A DNA stretch of 64,000 nt from Anaeramoeba flamelloides (GCA_027625915.1 JANTQA010000023.1:20832001-20896000), one strand, 5' to 3'. Numbered from the stretch's first letter, positions 1 to 11,983 are shown. Notes: generated from the letters alone by a model not told the origin. Numbers and translations are program-made.

Positions 1-247
1 AAATAAAAATCTTTAAAGAAAATGTTGTAATGAATAATTATTATTTTGTTTTTTAAATTATAAAAAAATACAATAACATGATTACTTTATCTTTTAACTA
101 TTTTGAGTTTGTATTTATAATTAAAAATCTGGATTAAAGACAAATAAGAAAATAAATCTTTTAATCCTTCAATATCATTTTAATTTTTTTTTTCTTTTAA
201 ACTTGATGAAATTATGACAAATCCGGGGAGTTAAGGGATATTTAATG
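1..247. repeat. Dispersed repeat, copy 1 (cut by window edge)
   Basis: The first ~247 bases align with 52036-52275 in the same order: a run like ctggattaaagacaaataag, then cttgatgaaatt and caaatcc, are shared, with indels in the poly-T tracts. No reading frame is shared. It may continue left of the window. I do not know the family. Confidence 0.6.
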
Positions 248-1189
248 TATTCCCAAAAAGTGGAGTTTTTATTTAAAAAAATTTATTAATTTGACTTTGT
301 TAGTGATTCTATTTGTTAGGTGATAATATTACCAACTTAAGTTAAATATTAATTGTGATTGAATTAGTTAGATATTGGATGTATTTATTTCAAAATATGT
401 TTTTTCAAATATTTCTAAAAAAGGAAAAAAAAAATTAACACTTTTTTTGAGGAGAAACAATACACAAGCCAATTTCAATAAAAAATTAAGAAATATGAAA
501 AAGGTACAAATAATTTTTTCAAAATAAATACAGTTGCAAGCAATCCTCTCGATCAGAAATTTTGTCATCCTCTTTGGATGACCGAATTATTGATCTAAAC
601 AAAAAAAATAATCTTTCTTCGTATATACAAAGAATATCATATACAATTGAGATCAGAAATTTGAATATCTTTTATTTATGTAATTGCATACTAATAAACA
701 AATTAACCCCGTTCCAAAAATTGGGACACAGCTGTTCCAAGGCTACCATGAAATTTTATCAATATAAAATTTTGATATTGATATAGATTTTTAAAAAGTT
801 GAATATAAGAATAAGAAACCTTATATTGGAACTATTATTTTATAAATGTGTTGATATGAAAAATATTCCTTTAATGCGATCAAAAAATAAATTCCTTTTT
901 TAGAGGAAATATTATGTCGTTTCTCAGCAAATATTCGATTTTTATGTTCATTTTGTATTATGAAAATTTATTTTTTGAAAATCAGAAAAAATTCTTGAAT
1001 ATTGGCTCATTTTGGAATTTTTTTATTTCAAAATAAGATTTATTATTCTCAGAGCGAACTTTTTAAAAATTGATATCAACATCAAAATTTGATAATGATA
1101 AAAATTCACCGTAGCTTTGGATTGAATGTACACTCAAAATCAAAAATAGACAAAAAAAACCCAAATTATTATATTTTTCCAAACTTAAT
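248..1189. other. Intergenic, nothing recognised
   Basis: A+T-rich sequence with short chance reading frames only. I see no gene, RNA or clear repeat end. Confidence 0.5.
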
Positions 1190-1575
1190 ATAAAACCACA
1201 TTTAAGTAACACAGTTTTAATGTTTTTATAAGTAATCATTGCTCATCCAAATAAAAGAAAAAAATATAAAATGAAAAAATAAAAATCAGTGTTTCCCAAA
1301 TAATTAAACAAGCAAAACAAAATATTAATTGGTAAATTTGTTGAAATTTCACCAACAATTGTTTATTGATCAAATGATAAGATCCATTAACTAATTGTAT
1401 ATGATTTTTCGATTTAACAAACTTAAGGTAAACTTTATATCAATCATTGAAAAAAAATTCTTTGATCTAAAGAAATAGATTACCTAACAGGAAAAAACGA
1501 AAATGAAAACAAAAAACAAATAAAAAAAAAAATAATATAGTTGGTAAAATCAAAATTGTGACCAAAATTGTATAT
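1190..1575 (+). repeat. Repeat G, weak partial copy
   Basis: Loosely resembles 4825-5350: a stretch with 'gtaaatttgttgaaattt', then 'gatcaaatgataag', a gap, then an A-rich block and 'aaaatcaaaattgtg'. Diverged; boundaries approximate. Confidence 0.35.
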
Positions 1576-2812
1576 AAAGCGTGATATTTTTATTCTTTTA
1601 ACTTTTTAATCTGTGTACAATTCTTATGAAATGTAGTTTAGAATTATTATTGAGAATGAATAAAGAGCCAATAACAATTTTGGGCTTTTACGTATTTTTA
1701 TTAGAAAGGATTTAAAATAGATTTATAACTCTTTTTTTTTGAATACAAATAACTACTATATGCATATGTATATCTAAATAGTTCATTCGTTATGTGGGAA
1801 TTAATTTAAATAATTCTTCGACTATTTTTTCTGAACTTTTACACTAAAAAGATTTAAGGTTGAAAGTAAAAGAAAAAAAGAAATAATGTTTTTATAGAAA
1901 GTTAAAATTGATTGTCAAAAGTAATTTGGTTTCTCCAGAATAGTATTAATTGGATTGTAGAAACTTATTTTTATAATTTTTCAACCTTATTAAAAAAATC
2001 TTTTTCATCGAAATTTTATTTTGATTGGTACATAGGATTAAATTCGAACATTTTGTTCATTCCTTGGTTAATAATGAACATTTTTTCGATGAAAAAATTT
2101 TTTTCTGATCTTTTGAATTTTTTTGTAAAATTGTGTTGATATTTAAAAAAATTCTTTTGACTATTTATTTATTTAGATAAGGAGTAATTAATTAATAAAC
2201 TTTGTTTTAGTCAAATTTCCGAAAATTTTTTTGAAATATCAATTATTTTAGATAATTGACCTTTGAAGAACAAATAAGATTATAATCAGAATACTACACA
2301 CCAATTTGTTGTTGATATATGTCTGAAAGATAACTAATTAATCAATAGATTTTCTTAAAAATTGAAAAACTCAAATTCTTAGGGCACCATTGAGAAAAAC
2401 AAGTATGTTTGTTTTGAACTTCTACTGGTATTTCAATAATAAATATGAAACAATTGTCACTTCATTTTACATACTTTTCTTTGAAAAACCAATTCTCCAA
2501 ACATAGTTTGTTGTTATTTGTTGTCTCTATTTGAAAAAGGAAATGTAAATGAAGTGATTAATTATTTACATTTATTTATTAAATATCAATGACTTAGATT
2601 GAATAGAATTGCAATAGAAATTAATTTGATTTGTCAACAATCATCTTAACAGTTTCAATAATCTTAGTTTAACTCGTTTTTACCAAGTGTCAATTGATCT
2701 TGAAATGTTTCAAAGTTTTGCAACGAAATTATCAAAGACTCTTTCAAACCAATTGTTTGTAAAATTTTTTTATTTTGTCTGTAAAAGGTTTGTTGATTAT
2801 TTTGGTACATAA
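1576..2812. other. Intergenic, nothing recognised
   Basis: Contains a 75-codon open frame at 1912-2139 of F/W/I-rich composition that does not start with ATG and resembles nothing I know. I treat the stretch as non-coding. Confidence 0.45.
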
Positions 2813-2851
2813 TTACAGATTTAAATAAAATAAAAAGCGAATATTTTGTAA

Positions 2852-2930
2852 GCTAATGTGGCCGAGTGGTTAAGGCGGCAGTTTAAGGGACTGTTTCTTC
2901 GGAGCGCAGGTTCGAATCCTGTCATTAGCA
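2852..2930 (+). tRNA. tRNA-Leu (anticodon AAG), copy 1
   Basis: Folds as a class II tRNA. The acceptor stem is gctaatg / cattagc with discriminator A, as expected for Leu. The D arm starts with GCC and closes with GGC and contains the A box. The anticodon stem is gcagt / actgt with loop TTAAGGG, giving anticodon AAG (reads CUU). A short variable arm (ttc-ttcg-gag) follows, then the T arm gcagg-TTCGAAT-cctgt holding the B box. There is no intron. Encoded CCA is absent, as in eukaryotes. A T8 run just downstream is a Pol III terminator. Confidence 0.93.
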
Positions 2931-2932
2931 TA

Positions 2933-2940
2933 TTTTTTTT
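2933..2940 (+). terminator. Pol III oligo-T terminator
   Basis: Eight T residues begin two bases after the tRNA discriminator base, the usual position for RNA polymerase III release. Confidence 0.75.
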
Positions 2941-3605
2941 GTTCTTGACATCTTAATCAAACTCTTTTTATTGTCCATTGTAAATTTCGAAAACTAACTT
3001 TTACATTTCAAGTCTATTTTTGTTTGTAAATTTTTTTTTTCTTTTATTTATTTTTTTTTTTTTTTTAGGTTTTTTAAATCAATTTAATGTAAAAAAAGAA
3101 TAATTAAAATTATTTTCATTATTTTCACCAAATGATCCCTTAAAAAATCTTTATCAATTATTCTACCCAAGACCTAAATTACCAATCCCAATACAAATTT
3201 GTTTTTACTTTGAAAATAGCTAATCTTCATAATTGTTAACATCATAAAATATTCAAATCTCTTGGATATATTTTTCACTAAACACATTACTTTTTTGTTT
3301 CCCACCAATTATATTTTTTATATTAACACACTTATATTTGATTTCAAAAATAATATTTCACCAATACGTGTAAAAATACTTGAATAATTCAAGAAACAAT
3401 AAAATTTCCTGAATAAACAGTACTTGGTTAAAAAATATTTGAGAATTATTTTGAATAAAGCATATTACAAAATGAATTGTGAAGACATTATATTGAAACA
3501 ACAATAAAAATACCCCATTCTAAATAATAAAACTTAAATAATCAGCTGTTTGAATTTTGAGAAGGAAACAATTTCCTCTACTTTTGCCTTTTCATTCTGA
3601 AATAT

Positions 3606-3800
3606 TCCGATAAGGCTCTACTCATTTACTGTGGATAAGCCCTATATTCAAGTAGCAACTGGAAACCTAAAGGGTATTGTGAAATTACCATTCTTTTGAG
3701 GATAAAATTCAAATAACAAAAAAAAAATTTGTAAGGTGGATCTCATTGGCAAAAAATTCAATTAAAAAAAAAAAAAAATTTAAAAGGAATTCTCAATGCG
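3606..3800 (+). mobile_element. Family D TIR element, left-end fragment
   Basis: Starts TAAGGCTCTACTCATTTACT, close to the left terminus of the family D element at 25079, and continues with the shared 'gggtattgtgaaattacc' and 'aattcaaataacaaaaaa' blocks. The match is lost after ~190 bases, so only the left end is present. Confidence 0.55.
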
Positions 3801-4530
3801 AAAAGGCGAATTTCAATCTAAAAAAAGTCATTTGAAGGGATTAGGATTTTTTAATAATAAAATTAAATCTTGTTTAAGATCTTGAAAACAATTTTTTTTT
3901 ATAATTTCAGCTTAGGTATTGAAATGGGCGAGTTAATCCTCATTTAAGCAATTTATTAATTTGAGTTTAATATTTGAATTCCAAAATTCACATTTTTCTA
4001 TAATATTAAACGAAAAAAGGTAATCTATTATTTTTATTTAACAATTAAGTTAAATCTTCAAAATAGTAATCATTCATCTTTTTCATTTTATTTTGGTAGG
4101 TATTGATTTTAAAAGAAAGAAAATTTTTTATTTTATTATTATTTACAAGGATTAATCTTCCTATTTAAATATCACTTAAGTAAACTAATTGGGGATCTAG
4201 GTGATTAAATAAATCAAATTTTAATCGAATCTTAACAAAAAGATATGAAATGAAATTATAGATCTATGAAGTAAAAAAATTTTATTCTTTTTTTTATTAT
4301 AATTTAAGTCTCAGCTTACGTGACCTCTTATTTGCTGTTGTTTTTTTTTTTAATTTTAAAAATTAAACAAAAATATTATGAAAATTTCTTTTAAATACTC
4401 AATTTTTTTTTTAAAAAAACTAGGTAATTCACATTAACTTTTCCAAAATTTAAAAGAATTACGTTCAATTTCTGATTTTGCCCCATTAGTTAATGTCCCT
4501 CTTATTAAAAGTTATTATTATTTAATTTAA
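3801..4530. other. Intergenic, nothing recognised
   Basis: Long A- and T-runs. No gene or repeat end recognised. Confidence 0.45.
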
Positions 4531-4532
4531 GT

Positions 4533-4632
4533 TATAAACCGGAAATTTATGAGATTTTCTGTTTATTTCTAATATAGAAAAAAAAAAAACCAGGCACTTG
4601 ACGGTACTCTTCGGCACTCGACTACACTTCCC
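4533..4632 (+). repeat. Hairpin plus GGCACT tandem unit
   Basis: An imperfect palindrome (accggaaatttatgag / attttctgttt) at 4533-4570 is followed by an A run and then three or four degenerate ~11-base units GGCACTTGACG, GTACTCTTCG, GGCACTCGACT. The same arrangement recurs near 38080-38335 and 49236-49369, and the motif alone near 20663, 35661 and 54843. Confidence 0.55.
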
Positions 4633-4789
4633 TTATTCCTAAACTTGAATTTAGAATTTTTTTAATAGATTCAAAAACAATTTTATTAACTACTAGAACT
4701 AATTAAGATATTGGATTTTGTTCATTAATAATATTAATAATAATATTATTATTATTTTTTGATTGAGAAATCCAGATTTTACTAATATT

Positions 4790-4870
4790 TTCATAGGATG
4801 GGCATTTTCAGAGAGAATAGTATAAATCTTCAATGATATCTAAATCTTTATATAAACCCCAATTCAAAAT
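4790..4870 (-). mobile_element. LINE C-terminal fragment
   Basis: The minus-strand reading gives DLDIIEDLYYSL, matching the LINE C-terminal block NIDIIEDFDHFLWDC at 31357-32238, followed by a partly conserved C-P-S-Y. Short degenerate fragment. Confidence 0.4.
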
Positions 4871-5350
4871 TTTTAACACCCCAAAATTCGATTTTTGAAA
4901 AAAAAAAACTTCTTTAACAAATTCCAGAAGAAATACCAAATTAGAACCATTCGCTAAATGGAATGTTAACACTTTTTTATAAATTAAAATACTCACAAAA
5001 CAATAAATAAATAATTATCAATACAAATAAATCATGGGTGTGTTAAAAATTTTGGAGAGAGCAAAACAAAAAAATACATTAGTAAATTTGTAAAAATTCT
5101 ATTAGAATTATTGATCGATCAAATGGTTAGGTACTACTATCTAATTTTACTTGAGTTCTTCTATTTGGAACAACTCAACTTTAACCTAATATTAATTGTT
5201 CAAAAAAAAAATGATCCAATGAAACAAGTTACGTAATTCAAACAATGAAATGAAAACAAAAACTAAAAGATGAAAAAATGATTTTCATATATTCCTAAAA
5301 TCAAAATTATCTCCAATTTCAATGAAATTGTATTATTGTGATTGTTTGGA
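4825..5350 (+). repeat. Repeat G, copy 1
   Basis: The inverse copy is at 62860-63375. Shared blocks include aaaccccaattcaaaa, aacaaattccagaagaaata, ataaataattatca, and 'ggagagagcaaaa'. Overlaps the end of a LINE fragment. No coding frame is conserved between copies and no family is recognised. Confidence 0.6.
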
Positions 5351-6574
5351 AAGTTTTAGCTTTTTTGAAAATTTTGAATTTTAGTTTATTTTACACAATT
5401 GATAAAATTGCCATTTATTCTTATTCCTAAAAATAAGAATATCTATTAACCTAATTTGTATAATTTCTTAACTTTAAAATATAAGGTATACCTTTCGATT
5501 TTACATATTATTTATAGTTAGGTATTCGAAAATTTAATAAAATTGAGGTAAATTTAAAAAGATACTCAATTATTTTGAATCCTAGAAAACATAACAACAT
5601 ATTTAACGAATTTTATTTTTTATTTGATTAATTCTGTAATTTTTTAATTCAAATTCTAATTTTTTTAAATTTTTCGAATACCAATTAATGTTTTCAGCTT
5701 TTTTTACATAAAAGAAAGAAAATATATTAGTTTATCTAATCCTAGAATTTTTAATTTTTGTTTGAATTAATTTAAATTTTGTTTTGTAAATTGTGATTCT
5801 TACCAAGTCAAAATATAGGTCATTTTTATATATAAGTCTTGGTTTATGTGAGTTGATTCATAAAACTTCTACAATTCCTTATTAATCTATATATCAATTG
5901 TTTTAATTCTTAAAAGTTTTAAAAAAGTTATTTTCGGGCTTGAAACAAATGAAACCAATTAAAAAAAAAAAATTAAATATTTGAAAATTTTTATATCTAA
6001 TTGTTTGGTATAATTTAAAAGAATTCTTAAAACAATAATCTTTTTTCGAATAAAAAAACATTATTTTGAATTATTTTGATAAAATTACTCGATTCGTTAA
6101 AATCTTTTATAAATTTTTATTTTTTCAAATCATATTTCATCTTAGATCAAAAACACAATTTCTAAGTAAAATTTAGAAATGGGTAAAAAACTTTAATATT
6201 TATAACTACAATTCTTAAAAAAACATCAGAATTTTCCAATATGTCTGAATTAATCAATTTTATGGTTATCAAAAAGAATAAAATTAAGAAAAAAAAATAT
6301 TTTTATTAATAGTCATTGCAACAAATACTTGATATTGTTTATTAATGATTGAAATAGTAAAAAACTAGTAAATAAATTTTTATAATGTAAGGAATCAAAT
6401 GAATTTAAAGGTTTTCTATTTTCGAAAAAAAACTTTTGCTTTAAATGTAAATGTGTTTTTCTGGATTTCTTGGTCCATCAGAATTTTTTTGAAAATTGGC
6501 ATAAACAAAATTTATAAGTAGAGAATGTCACCAATACAGTAATTTAAATTATTGTCCTGTTTTCATATAGTATT
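5351..6574. other. Intergenic, nothing recognised
   Basis: A+T-rich, no frame above chance, no repeat boundary that I could define. Confidence 0.45.
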
Positions 6575-7672
6575 TACCCTTTAAAAGAGGTCAAAACAAT
6601 TCCCAATTTCAAAAAATCCAAATTTAAAAAAAAAAATTACGATTTTTCTTATTTAAATTTTGAAAAAGTAAAAAATTTGTATAATATAAAAATAATTGTT
6701 ATCTTGAAGTACACAATCAATTTAATTCAATTTAATATAATTTTTAGTTATTTTATAAACCTCTATATTTGAAAAAGTGAGGAGTTCATAGCCTATTTGA
6801 TATAAAAATAACTATTTTGAGAAATGTTAAAAATTCTAAAATAATCTCGAAGAACTCAAAAAGTTCCCCAGATCAACACTTTAAAACTAATATAAACTTT
6901 TTCTGAATTATAAACTACAATCATTTATATTAGAATTTGAGTTTGGTTCTGTTGTTTTTTTTTAAAACGTACATTTGTGATTATTGATTTTTGGAGATCG
7001 ATTTTACATCACATACTGGTTAGTAAACCCTTTTTTAGTCAAAGAAGCCCAGTTTTATTGAAATGATAGAACATATTATATGAGTTTAATTCATTATTCT
7101 TCTCAAAATAAAATGCGAATTTTTAGATCAAAATCATTTTTTTGGATTTTTTCCCATTTTGTTTTTTTTTTTTTTTTCTTTTTGATTTTTTTCTTTTCTT
7201 TTTCTTTTGTTTTTTTATTTTATTTTTTTCTTCAAAATTAAATTTGAAAAAAAAATTTGGAACTCCAAATCAACATTAATAAAAGTTAGATTTTTTATAT
7301 TCTATTAAAATTAATACATTTATAAGTAAAAAATCTTATTGTCAACAATTTTAATTTCCGAAAGAAATTGAGAATTTTGCAGAGAAGTTTTAATGAAAGT
7401 GACACATAAAATTTTTTAACATTTTTTTTTATTGAAATTTATGGTTTTTTCAGGCTTTTGTTGTATGATTATCGACTCTAATATGAAATTTAATTATTTT
7501 TCGTATTTCTAAACAATCTAAGTTTTGTCGATTCTCAATAATAATGTGGATTTTTCATTTTTTATTGGGTTACTTTGCGTGAAAGGGGGTTTATTTAATT
7601 GTTATTAGATACTTATAAAAATTCAAATTTTTTTCCATTTCAGATTATGATTTTTAACTGTAATAACTCTGT
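6575..7672 (+). mobile_element. Family D TIR element, right part, split by a family C element
   Basis: 6575-7023 matches 25650-26060 (right half of the family D element at 25079-26170), including 'caatttcaaaaaatc', the 'tacacaatcaattt' block and 'gatttttggagatcgatt'. The match stops at TA 7024, where a complete family C element begins, and resumes at 7594 with 'tacttataaaaattc'. The left half of the element is missing. The C element is therefore younger than this D copy. Confidence 0.65.
7024..7593 (+). mobile_element. Family C TIR element, copy 1 (nested in D)
   Basis: Begins TAAACCCTTTTTTAGTCAAA and ends with ...TGAAAGGGGGTTTA, giving imperfect ~20-base terminal inverted repeats bounded by TA. 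It carries the family hallmark agcccagttttatt and 'gttgattct' blocks and the T-rich interior. About 570 bases and non-coding. TA boundaries fit Tc1/mariner (IS630) target choice, but no transposase is present, so the superfamily is an inference. Confidence 0.7.
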
Positions 7673-7787
7673 TCTCAATTTTTTTTTGTCCATCAAAAAT
7701 ATACTAACATATTTCATAAAAAAGAACTCATCAAAGAAAACTAGTTAAAAATTAGGATTTATTTTCTTAAATTTTTTCGCATAAGAA

Positions 7788-7816
7788 GAAAAAAAAAAAA
7801 AAAAAAAAAGGGGGGG
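7788..7816 (+). repeat. Poly-A / poly-G tract
   Basis: A run of ~20 A directly followed by seven G. The G run is exceptional in a window with so little G+C. Confidence 0.8.
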
Positions 7817-7992
7817 TAAGAAAATGAAGTCAAATTATTTCCTATTTATTAATTAACAATAGTAACATTAACTTTAATATTTTTTCTTTTATCTTTTTAT
7901 AACATAATTTCCTTTCTCCAAATTTCTATATGAAAATAATTTTAATTTATCTTATTGATTTGGTACAGTAATTCTAAATCTAAACACCATTT

Positions 7993-8569
7993 CAAAATTG
8001 TGACTCGCCTAAAATAATAAATTGAAAAAAAAATATATATTCTTTTGTATTCTAGAACAAATTAGAACTAAATTCGATTTGTAATTCACTTTTAAATAAT
8101 TCTAAATATATAAAAACCTAATATATCTAAATTAAAAAAAAAATAAAGCCAAAAACAAAAAAAAAAGCGAGTCTCATTTTTGAAATGAGCATTAAAGAGT
8201 TTTTATTATTGAACTTTAACTGAAAAATCAGTTGAACAACAAGATTTTTTATGATAATTAAATTCATTTTAAAGACATTATAGTCTCAATTTTCATAGTG
8301 ATTATTATTCCTTTCGAATATCTTTTTTTTTTTTCCACATTATCTTTTGTCAAAAAACTGTATCGAAAAAGAAAAAAAGTAAATAAAAAGCAAAAAAAAA
8401 ATTTTTCAAAAATAAAAAAAAGAAAAATGAAAAAAAAAAGAAAAACAAAAAAATGCAAAAATAAAAAAAATGATTCTGAACCAAAAATTAGAAAATATTT
8501 TTTTGATAGGAATACTAAAATAAACCCTCAAAAAACTTACATTAACATTATAAAGTTAGTCAAAATTTA
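7993..8569 (+). mobile_element. Family E TIR element, copy 1
   Basis: Matches 50122-50762 along its length (e.g. 'ttttgaaatgagcatta', 'gttgaacaacaaga', 'ttttcatagtgattatt'). Ends are inverted: caaaattgtgactcgcct at the left and, on the other strand, aaattttgactaactt at the right. The lysine-rich 93-codon open frame inside (8298-8579) comes from an A-rich tract and is not taken as a gene. Confidence 0.6.
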
Positions 8570-9590
8570 TGAAATCTAGTTTACTATGAAATTATTTCAA
8601 AATCAAATTTTGATACAGATATCAATTTTTAAAATGTTTAAAATCAAGATAAAAAGCCCCTTCCGAAAAAAAAATCCATGTATTTTTTCTGAAAAAGAAC
8701 AATAAAAGTCTCAAACCAAAAATTAGTAGAAACTGTATAAAAATTTCCCTTCAAACAAAAAATAAATTTTTTATATTTTCTTCAGATATTTTGTTTCATA
8801 TGAACTTATTCAAGAGATAGGTGTAACATTAGTTTCATATCAAATTAAATTATATAGTGATTTAATGTAAATTTAATTAGTGTTCTATATAGGTCACATG
8901 ACACTAAAAATCTTTTTTTAATATTATTGTACAATAAAGTAATTAAATTATTTACTCAGGATCACTATTATAAATTGTAATTTAGAAACCTTTTTTTGAA
9001 TTCCTTTTCCAAATCTAAAAATAGAAATCCAAAATACAGTATTCTGTTATTTAATAATTCAAATTTAGAACTTATAAAAATAGCTATTTTTTGAATTGTT
9101 TAATTTTAAAGATTAATTCAAATTATTAAAGCATAGAAACCACAAAGAATGATTTGTTTTGATTTCCTTTTGATACAGCAAATTGTATTTTCAATATAAA
9201 TCTAATATCTGTAAAATAATTTGTCAAAAAAATCTATTGAAGTTAAATTTATTTTTTAAATAAATTGGGTTTTTTAGCAACTAATCCACATTTCACCACA
9301 AATTTAAGAAACATATTTTGAAACTTTGGAGTCGAATATTGAGAGGAGGAGTTTTAAATTTGCGGTGAAGTACAGATTTTTTTTGAACTTGTTAGGTTTT
9401 TTTACTAATATAATGGATCATTTTTAATTATTTGGATAAACAAATATTACTATTTGAATAATCGAATTTTTTAGAGAAATTAGAGCCATGGTGCACTAAT
9501 GTGATGTACACTGATTAACAACATACTTATACTATGGCAGAATTTATGATAATGGTAACTCCTTAAATCTCAAAAACCTTTTTTTATCTT
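8570..9590. other. Intergenic, nothing recognised
   Basis: No gene, RNA or repeat end that I can support. Confidence 0.45.
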
Positions 9591-9591
9591 T

Positions 9592-9848
9592 CCCTAATAA
9601 AAAAAATTGTTTTATAACATCTATAAAACATTTTTAAAACAAAATTTCCCTTTATATGATGATTTTTTCAATATTTTTTAAAAAAATATTCTTATAACAG
9701 ACTTATAACATGTTACAAAATTTATAACACATTTTATAACAAATTTTTATGTTATTAAAGTTATTATAAAATTTTATAATATTTTAAACGTTTATAACAC
9801 CTTTACAACACGTTTATAACATGTTAAAAAAAACTTTTTTTATTAGGG
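9592..9848. mobile_element. 257-bp TIR element built of TTATAACA subrepeats
   Basis: Begins CCCTAATAAAAAAAATT and ends with its inverse AACTTTTTTTATTAGGG. The interior is a loose tandem array of TTATAACA-type words in both orientations, with TAACATGTTA palindromes. Non-coding and compact, resembling a small non-autonomous element. I recognise no family. Confidence 0.6.
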
Positions 9849-10712
9849 TTTGTAGAATTGGTTACTTTTGAAATATTCTTTATTTTAATCGATTTAAAAA
9901 AAAAAATTAACCTTTTGATCCTAAAAGTTGAAGTGAAAAAAATCAAAGAAAATTTGAAAAAAATTTTTTTTTTTGGAGTACGAGAAATTTAATCAATATT
10001 CAGAACTACTTTTAAAACCCGTGACTGTGGGAGTATGTGTGTTTAGTCATTGTTTAAATTTTTGATTCACTTCTCAAAAAGAATTTTCATTTTGAAGAAA
10101 TTGGACAAAAAAATTAATTATTTCAAAGTTTAGTTAAAGTAAAAAAAAAAATTCTAAAAAGAGATTTGAGTATGTAATTTTGAAAAAAAAGGTCTTTAAG
10201 AGATTTTCAGTAAAAGATGAAATTTTAACACATTTTAAACTATTGAAAGTAACTGTAAAAATATTTTGAAGATTTTGGGTCTTTGTTTTGTATTTATAAT
10301 TCGAAATAGAAAAAATAAAAAGATAAAATAGTATTTTGGTTTTATCGGAGATTAAATTATTGAAAATGTTGAGATTCTTTGCAAATTTCCCTTTTTTTGG
10401 AAAAGAAATTCTTTATGTTTAAATTTAATAGAGATTAAGGAACTCTTTTAATAATGCTTTTATATATAATTTCTTTCTTTTTTAATTTAATTTGTAATTA
10501 TTAATTAGGATAAAATTAATTTTTATAAACTTTTTATCCTCAGTTAAGGAGTGAAAATTTGATATTTTTAAATTTTTAACTTGTTCTTGAATAAAATATT
10601 TAAGAGCAATTAAGAGAAGATAATTAAATTTTGATTGATGTTGGAAACAGGTTTTTTTTGTAGGGTAATTTGTGATGTACAGAAGAGAATTTTTCAATAA
10701 TTATTTAAAAAT
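9849..10712. other. Intergenic, nothing recognised
   Basis: No supported feature. An open frame just before the second tRNA on the minus strand is a by-product of the tRNA and its flank. Confidence 0.45.
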
Positions 10713-10751
10713 TTACAGATTTCAATAAAATAAAAAGCGAATATTTTGTAA

Positions 10752-10830
10752 GCTAATGTGGCCGAGTGGTTAAGGCGGCAGTTTAAGGGACTGTTTCTTC
10801 GGAGCGCAGGTTCGAATCCTGTCATTAGCA
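10752..10830 (+). tRNA. tRNA-Leu (anticodon AAG), copy 2
   Basis: Identical in sequence to the gene at 2852-2930: acceptor gctaatg/cattagc, anticodon loop TTAAGGG, variable arm with a ttcg turn, T loop TTCGAAT, discriminator A. Followed directly by T8. Identity with copy 1 suggests a recent duplication or conversion. Confidence 0.93.
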
Positions 10831-10838
10831 TTTTTTTT
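10831..10838 (+). terminator. Pol III oligo-T terminator
   Basis: T8 immediately after the discriminator base of the second tRNA-Leu. Confidence 0.75.
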
Positions 10839-11417
10839 GTTCTTGACATCTTAATCAAACTCTTTTTATTGTCCATTGTAAATTTCGAAAACTAACTTTT
10901 ACATTTCAAGTCTATTTTTGTTTGTAATTTTTTTTTTTCTTATATTTATTTTTTTTTTTTGGTTGTTTAAAAACAATTTAATGTAAAAAAAGAATAATTA
11001 AAACTATTTTCATTATTGTGATCCCTTAAAAAATCTATTCGTTATTCTACCCAAGACCTAAATTATCAATCCCAATACAAATTTGTTTTTACTTTGAAAA
11101 TAGCTAATCTTCATAATTGTTAACATCATAAAATATTCAAATCTCTTGGATATATTTTTCACTAAACACATTACTTTTTTGTTTCCCACCAATTATATTT
11201 TTTATATTAACACACTTATATTTGATTTCAAAAATAATATTTCACCAATACGTGTAAAAATACTTGAATAATTCAAGAAACAATAAAATTTCCTGAATAA
11301 ACAGTACTTGGTTAAAAAATATTTGAGAATTATTATGAAAAAAGAATATTACAAAATGAATTGTGAAGACATTAAATTAAAACTGTCAGAAAAATACACC
11401 TTTCTAAATCAAATTAC

Positions 11418-11983
11418 TTCCATTAACTTGTGTATAAATTTTTTTTTAGATTATTCTTTTCTTTCTTAATCATTTAACTGCAATTGCAAAAAATTTCTTA
11501 AAAAAATCTCTTTTTCTTTCTCATCATGATTTGATCTTTAGTAAGATAAAAAATTCAATATTATTTTTTAAATTTTATTTGAATTCTGTTTTCCTAAATT
11601 CTTATTGTACACTGGTTAAAAATCACCAGCCCATATTAACAATATCCTGTTTCAACTAAATCCACATAATTTTTTTTTAGTAAAATAACATCAAAAATCT
11701 CATTCCATATTAAATAATTTAACATAGTTTCTTTCAATTTTGAAGATTTTTTCATTTTTATTTTGAGAAAGTTTTGAAATAAGCATTCAAAACATTGAAA
11801 ATATTTTGTAGTTTGGATCGATTTTTATATTTAAGGTTTTATAATGAGTAAGAGTTTTATCTCAAAATAGATTTTTTATTTTTGAGAAAAATATTATATT
11901 TGATCTTACTGGTCATATATGTATATTTTTCTTCTCATTCAACATTTTTGAATTTTAGATTTTAATAATAAAAATTAACAAAC
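11418..11983. other. Intergenic, nothing recognised
   Basis: No feature supported. Confidence 0.45.

Larger units (their letters stand above)
2813..3535 (+). repeat. Duplicated segment carrying tRNA-Leu, copy 1
   Basis: Nearly identical to 10713-11417, about 7.9 kb downstream and in the same orientation. Identity starts ~40 bases before the tRNA and runs ~600 bases past it, with a few substitutions and small indels (mainly in poly-T tracts), then fades after 'gaagacatta'. This is a segmental duplication of a tRNA locus, not a retroposed tRNA: flanks on both sides are included and there is no poly(A) end. Confidence 0.85.
10713..11417 (+). repeat. Duplicated segment carrying tRNA-Leu, copy 2
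   Basis: Second copy of 2813-3535, same orientation. The tRNA and its immediate upstream 'aaaaagcgaatattttgtaa' are identical in both copies. Differences sit in poly-T tracts and in a short stretch near 11020. Confidence 0.85.

Noticed and set aside
1912-2139. 75-codon plus-strand frame
   Set aside because: No ATG, no family, length within chance for this base composition.
8298-8579. 93-codon K/R-rich open frame
   Set aside because: Arises from an A-rich tract in a family E element and is not conserved in the copy at 50.1 kb.
9592-9848. CRISPR-like array
   Set aside because: Subrepeats are short, irregular and in both orientations, with no unique spacers; the genome is eukaryotic.
9592-9848. 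Interstitial telomere
   Set aside because: CCCTAA occurs once at each end in inverted orientation, not in tandem.
10694-10876. Minus-strand open frame with FEPALRRNSPLNCRLNHSAT
   Set aside because: It is the antisense reading of the tRNA-Leu gene, a familiar artefact.
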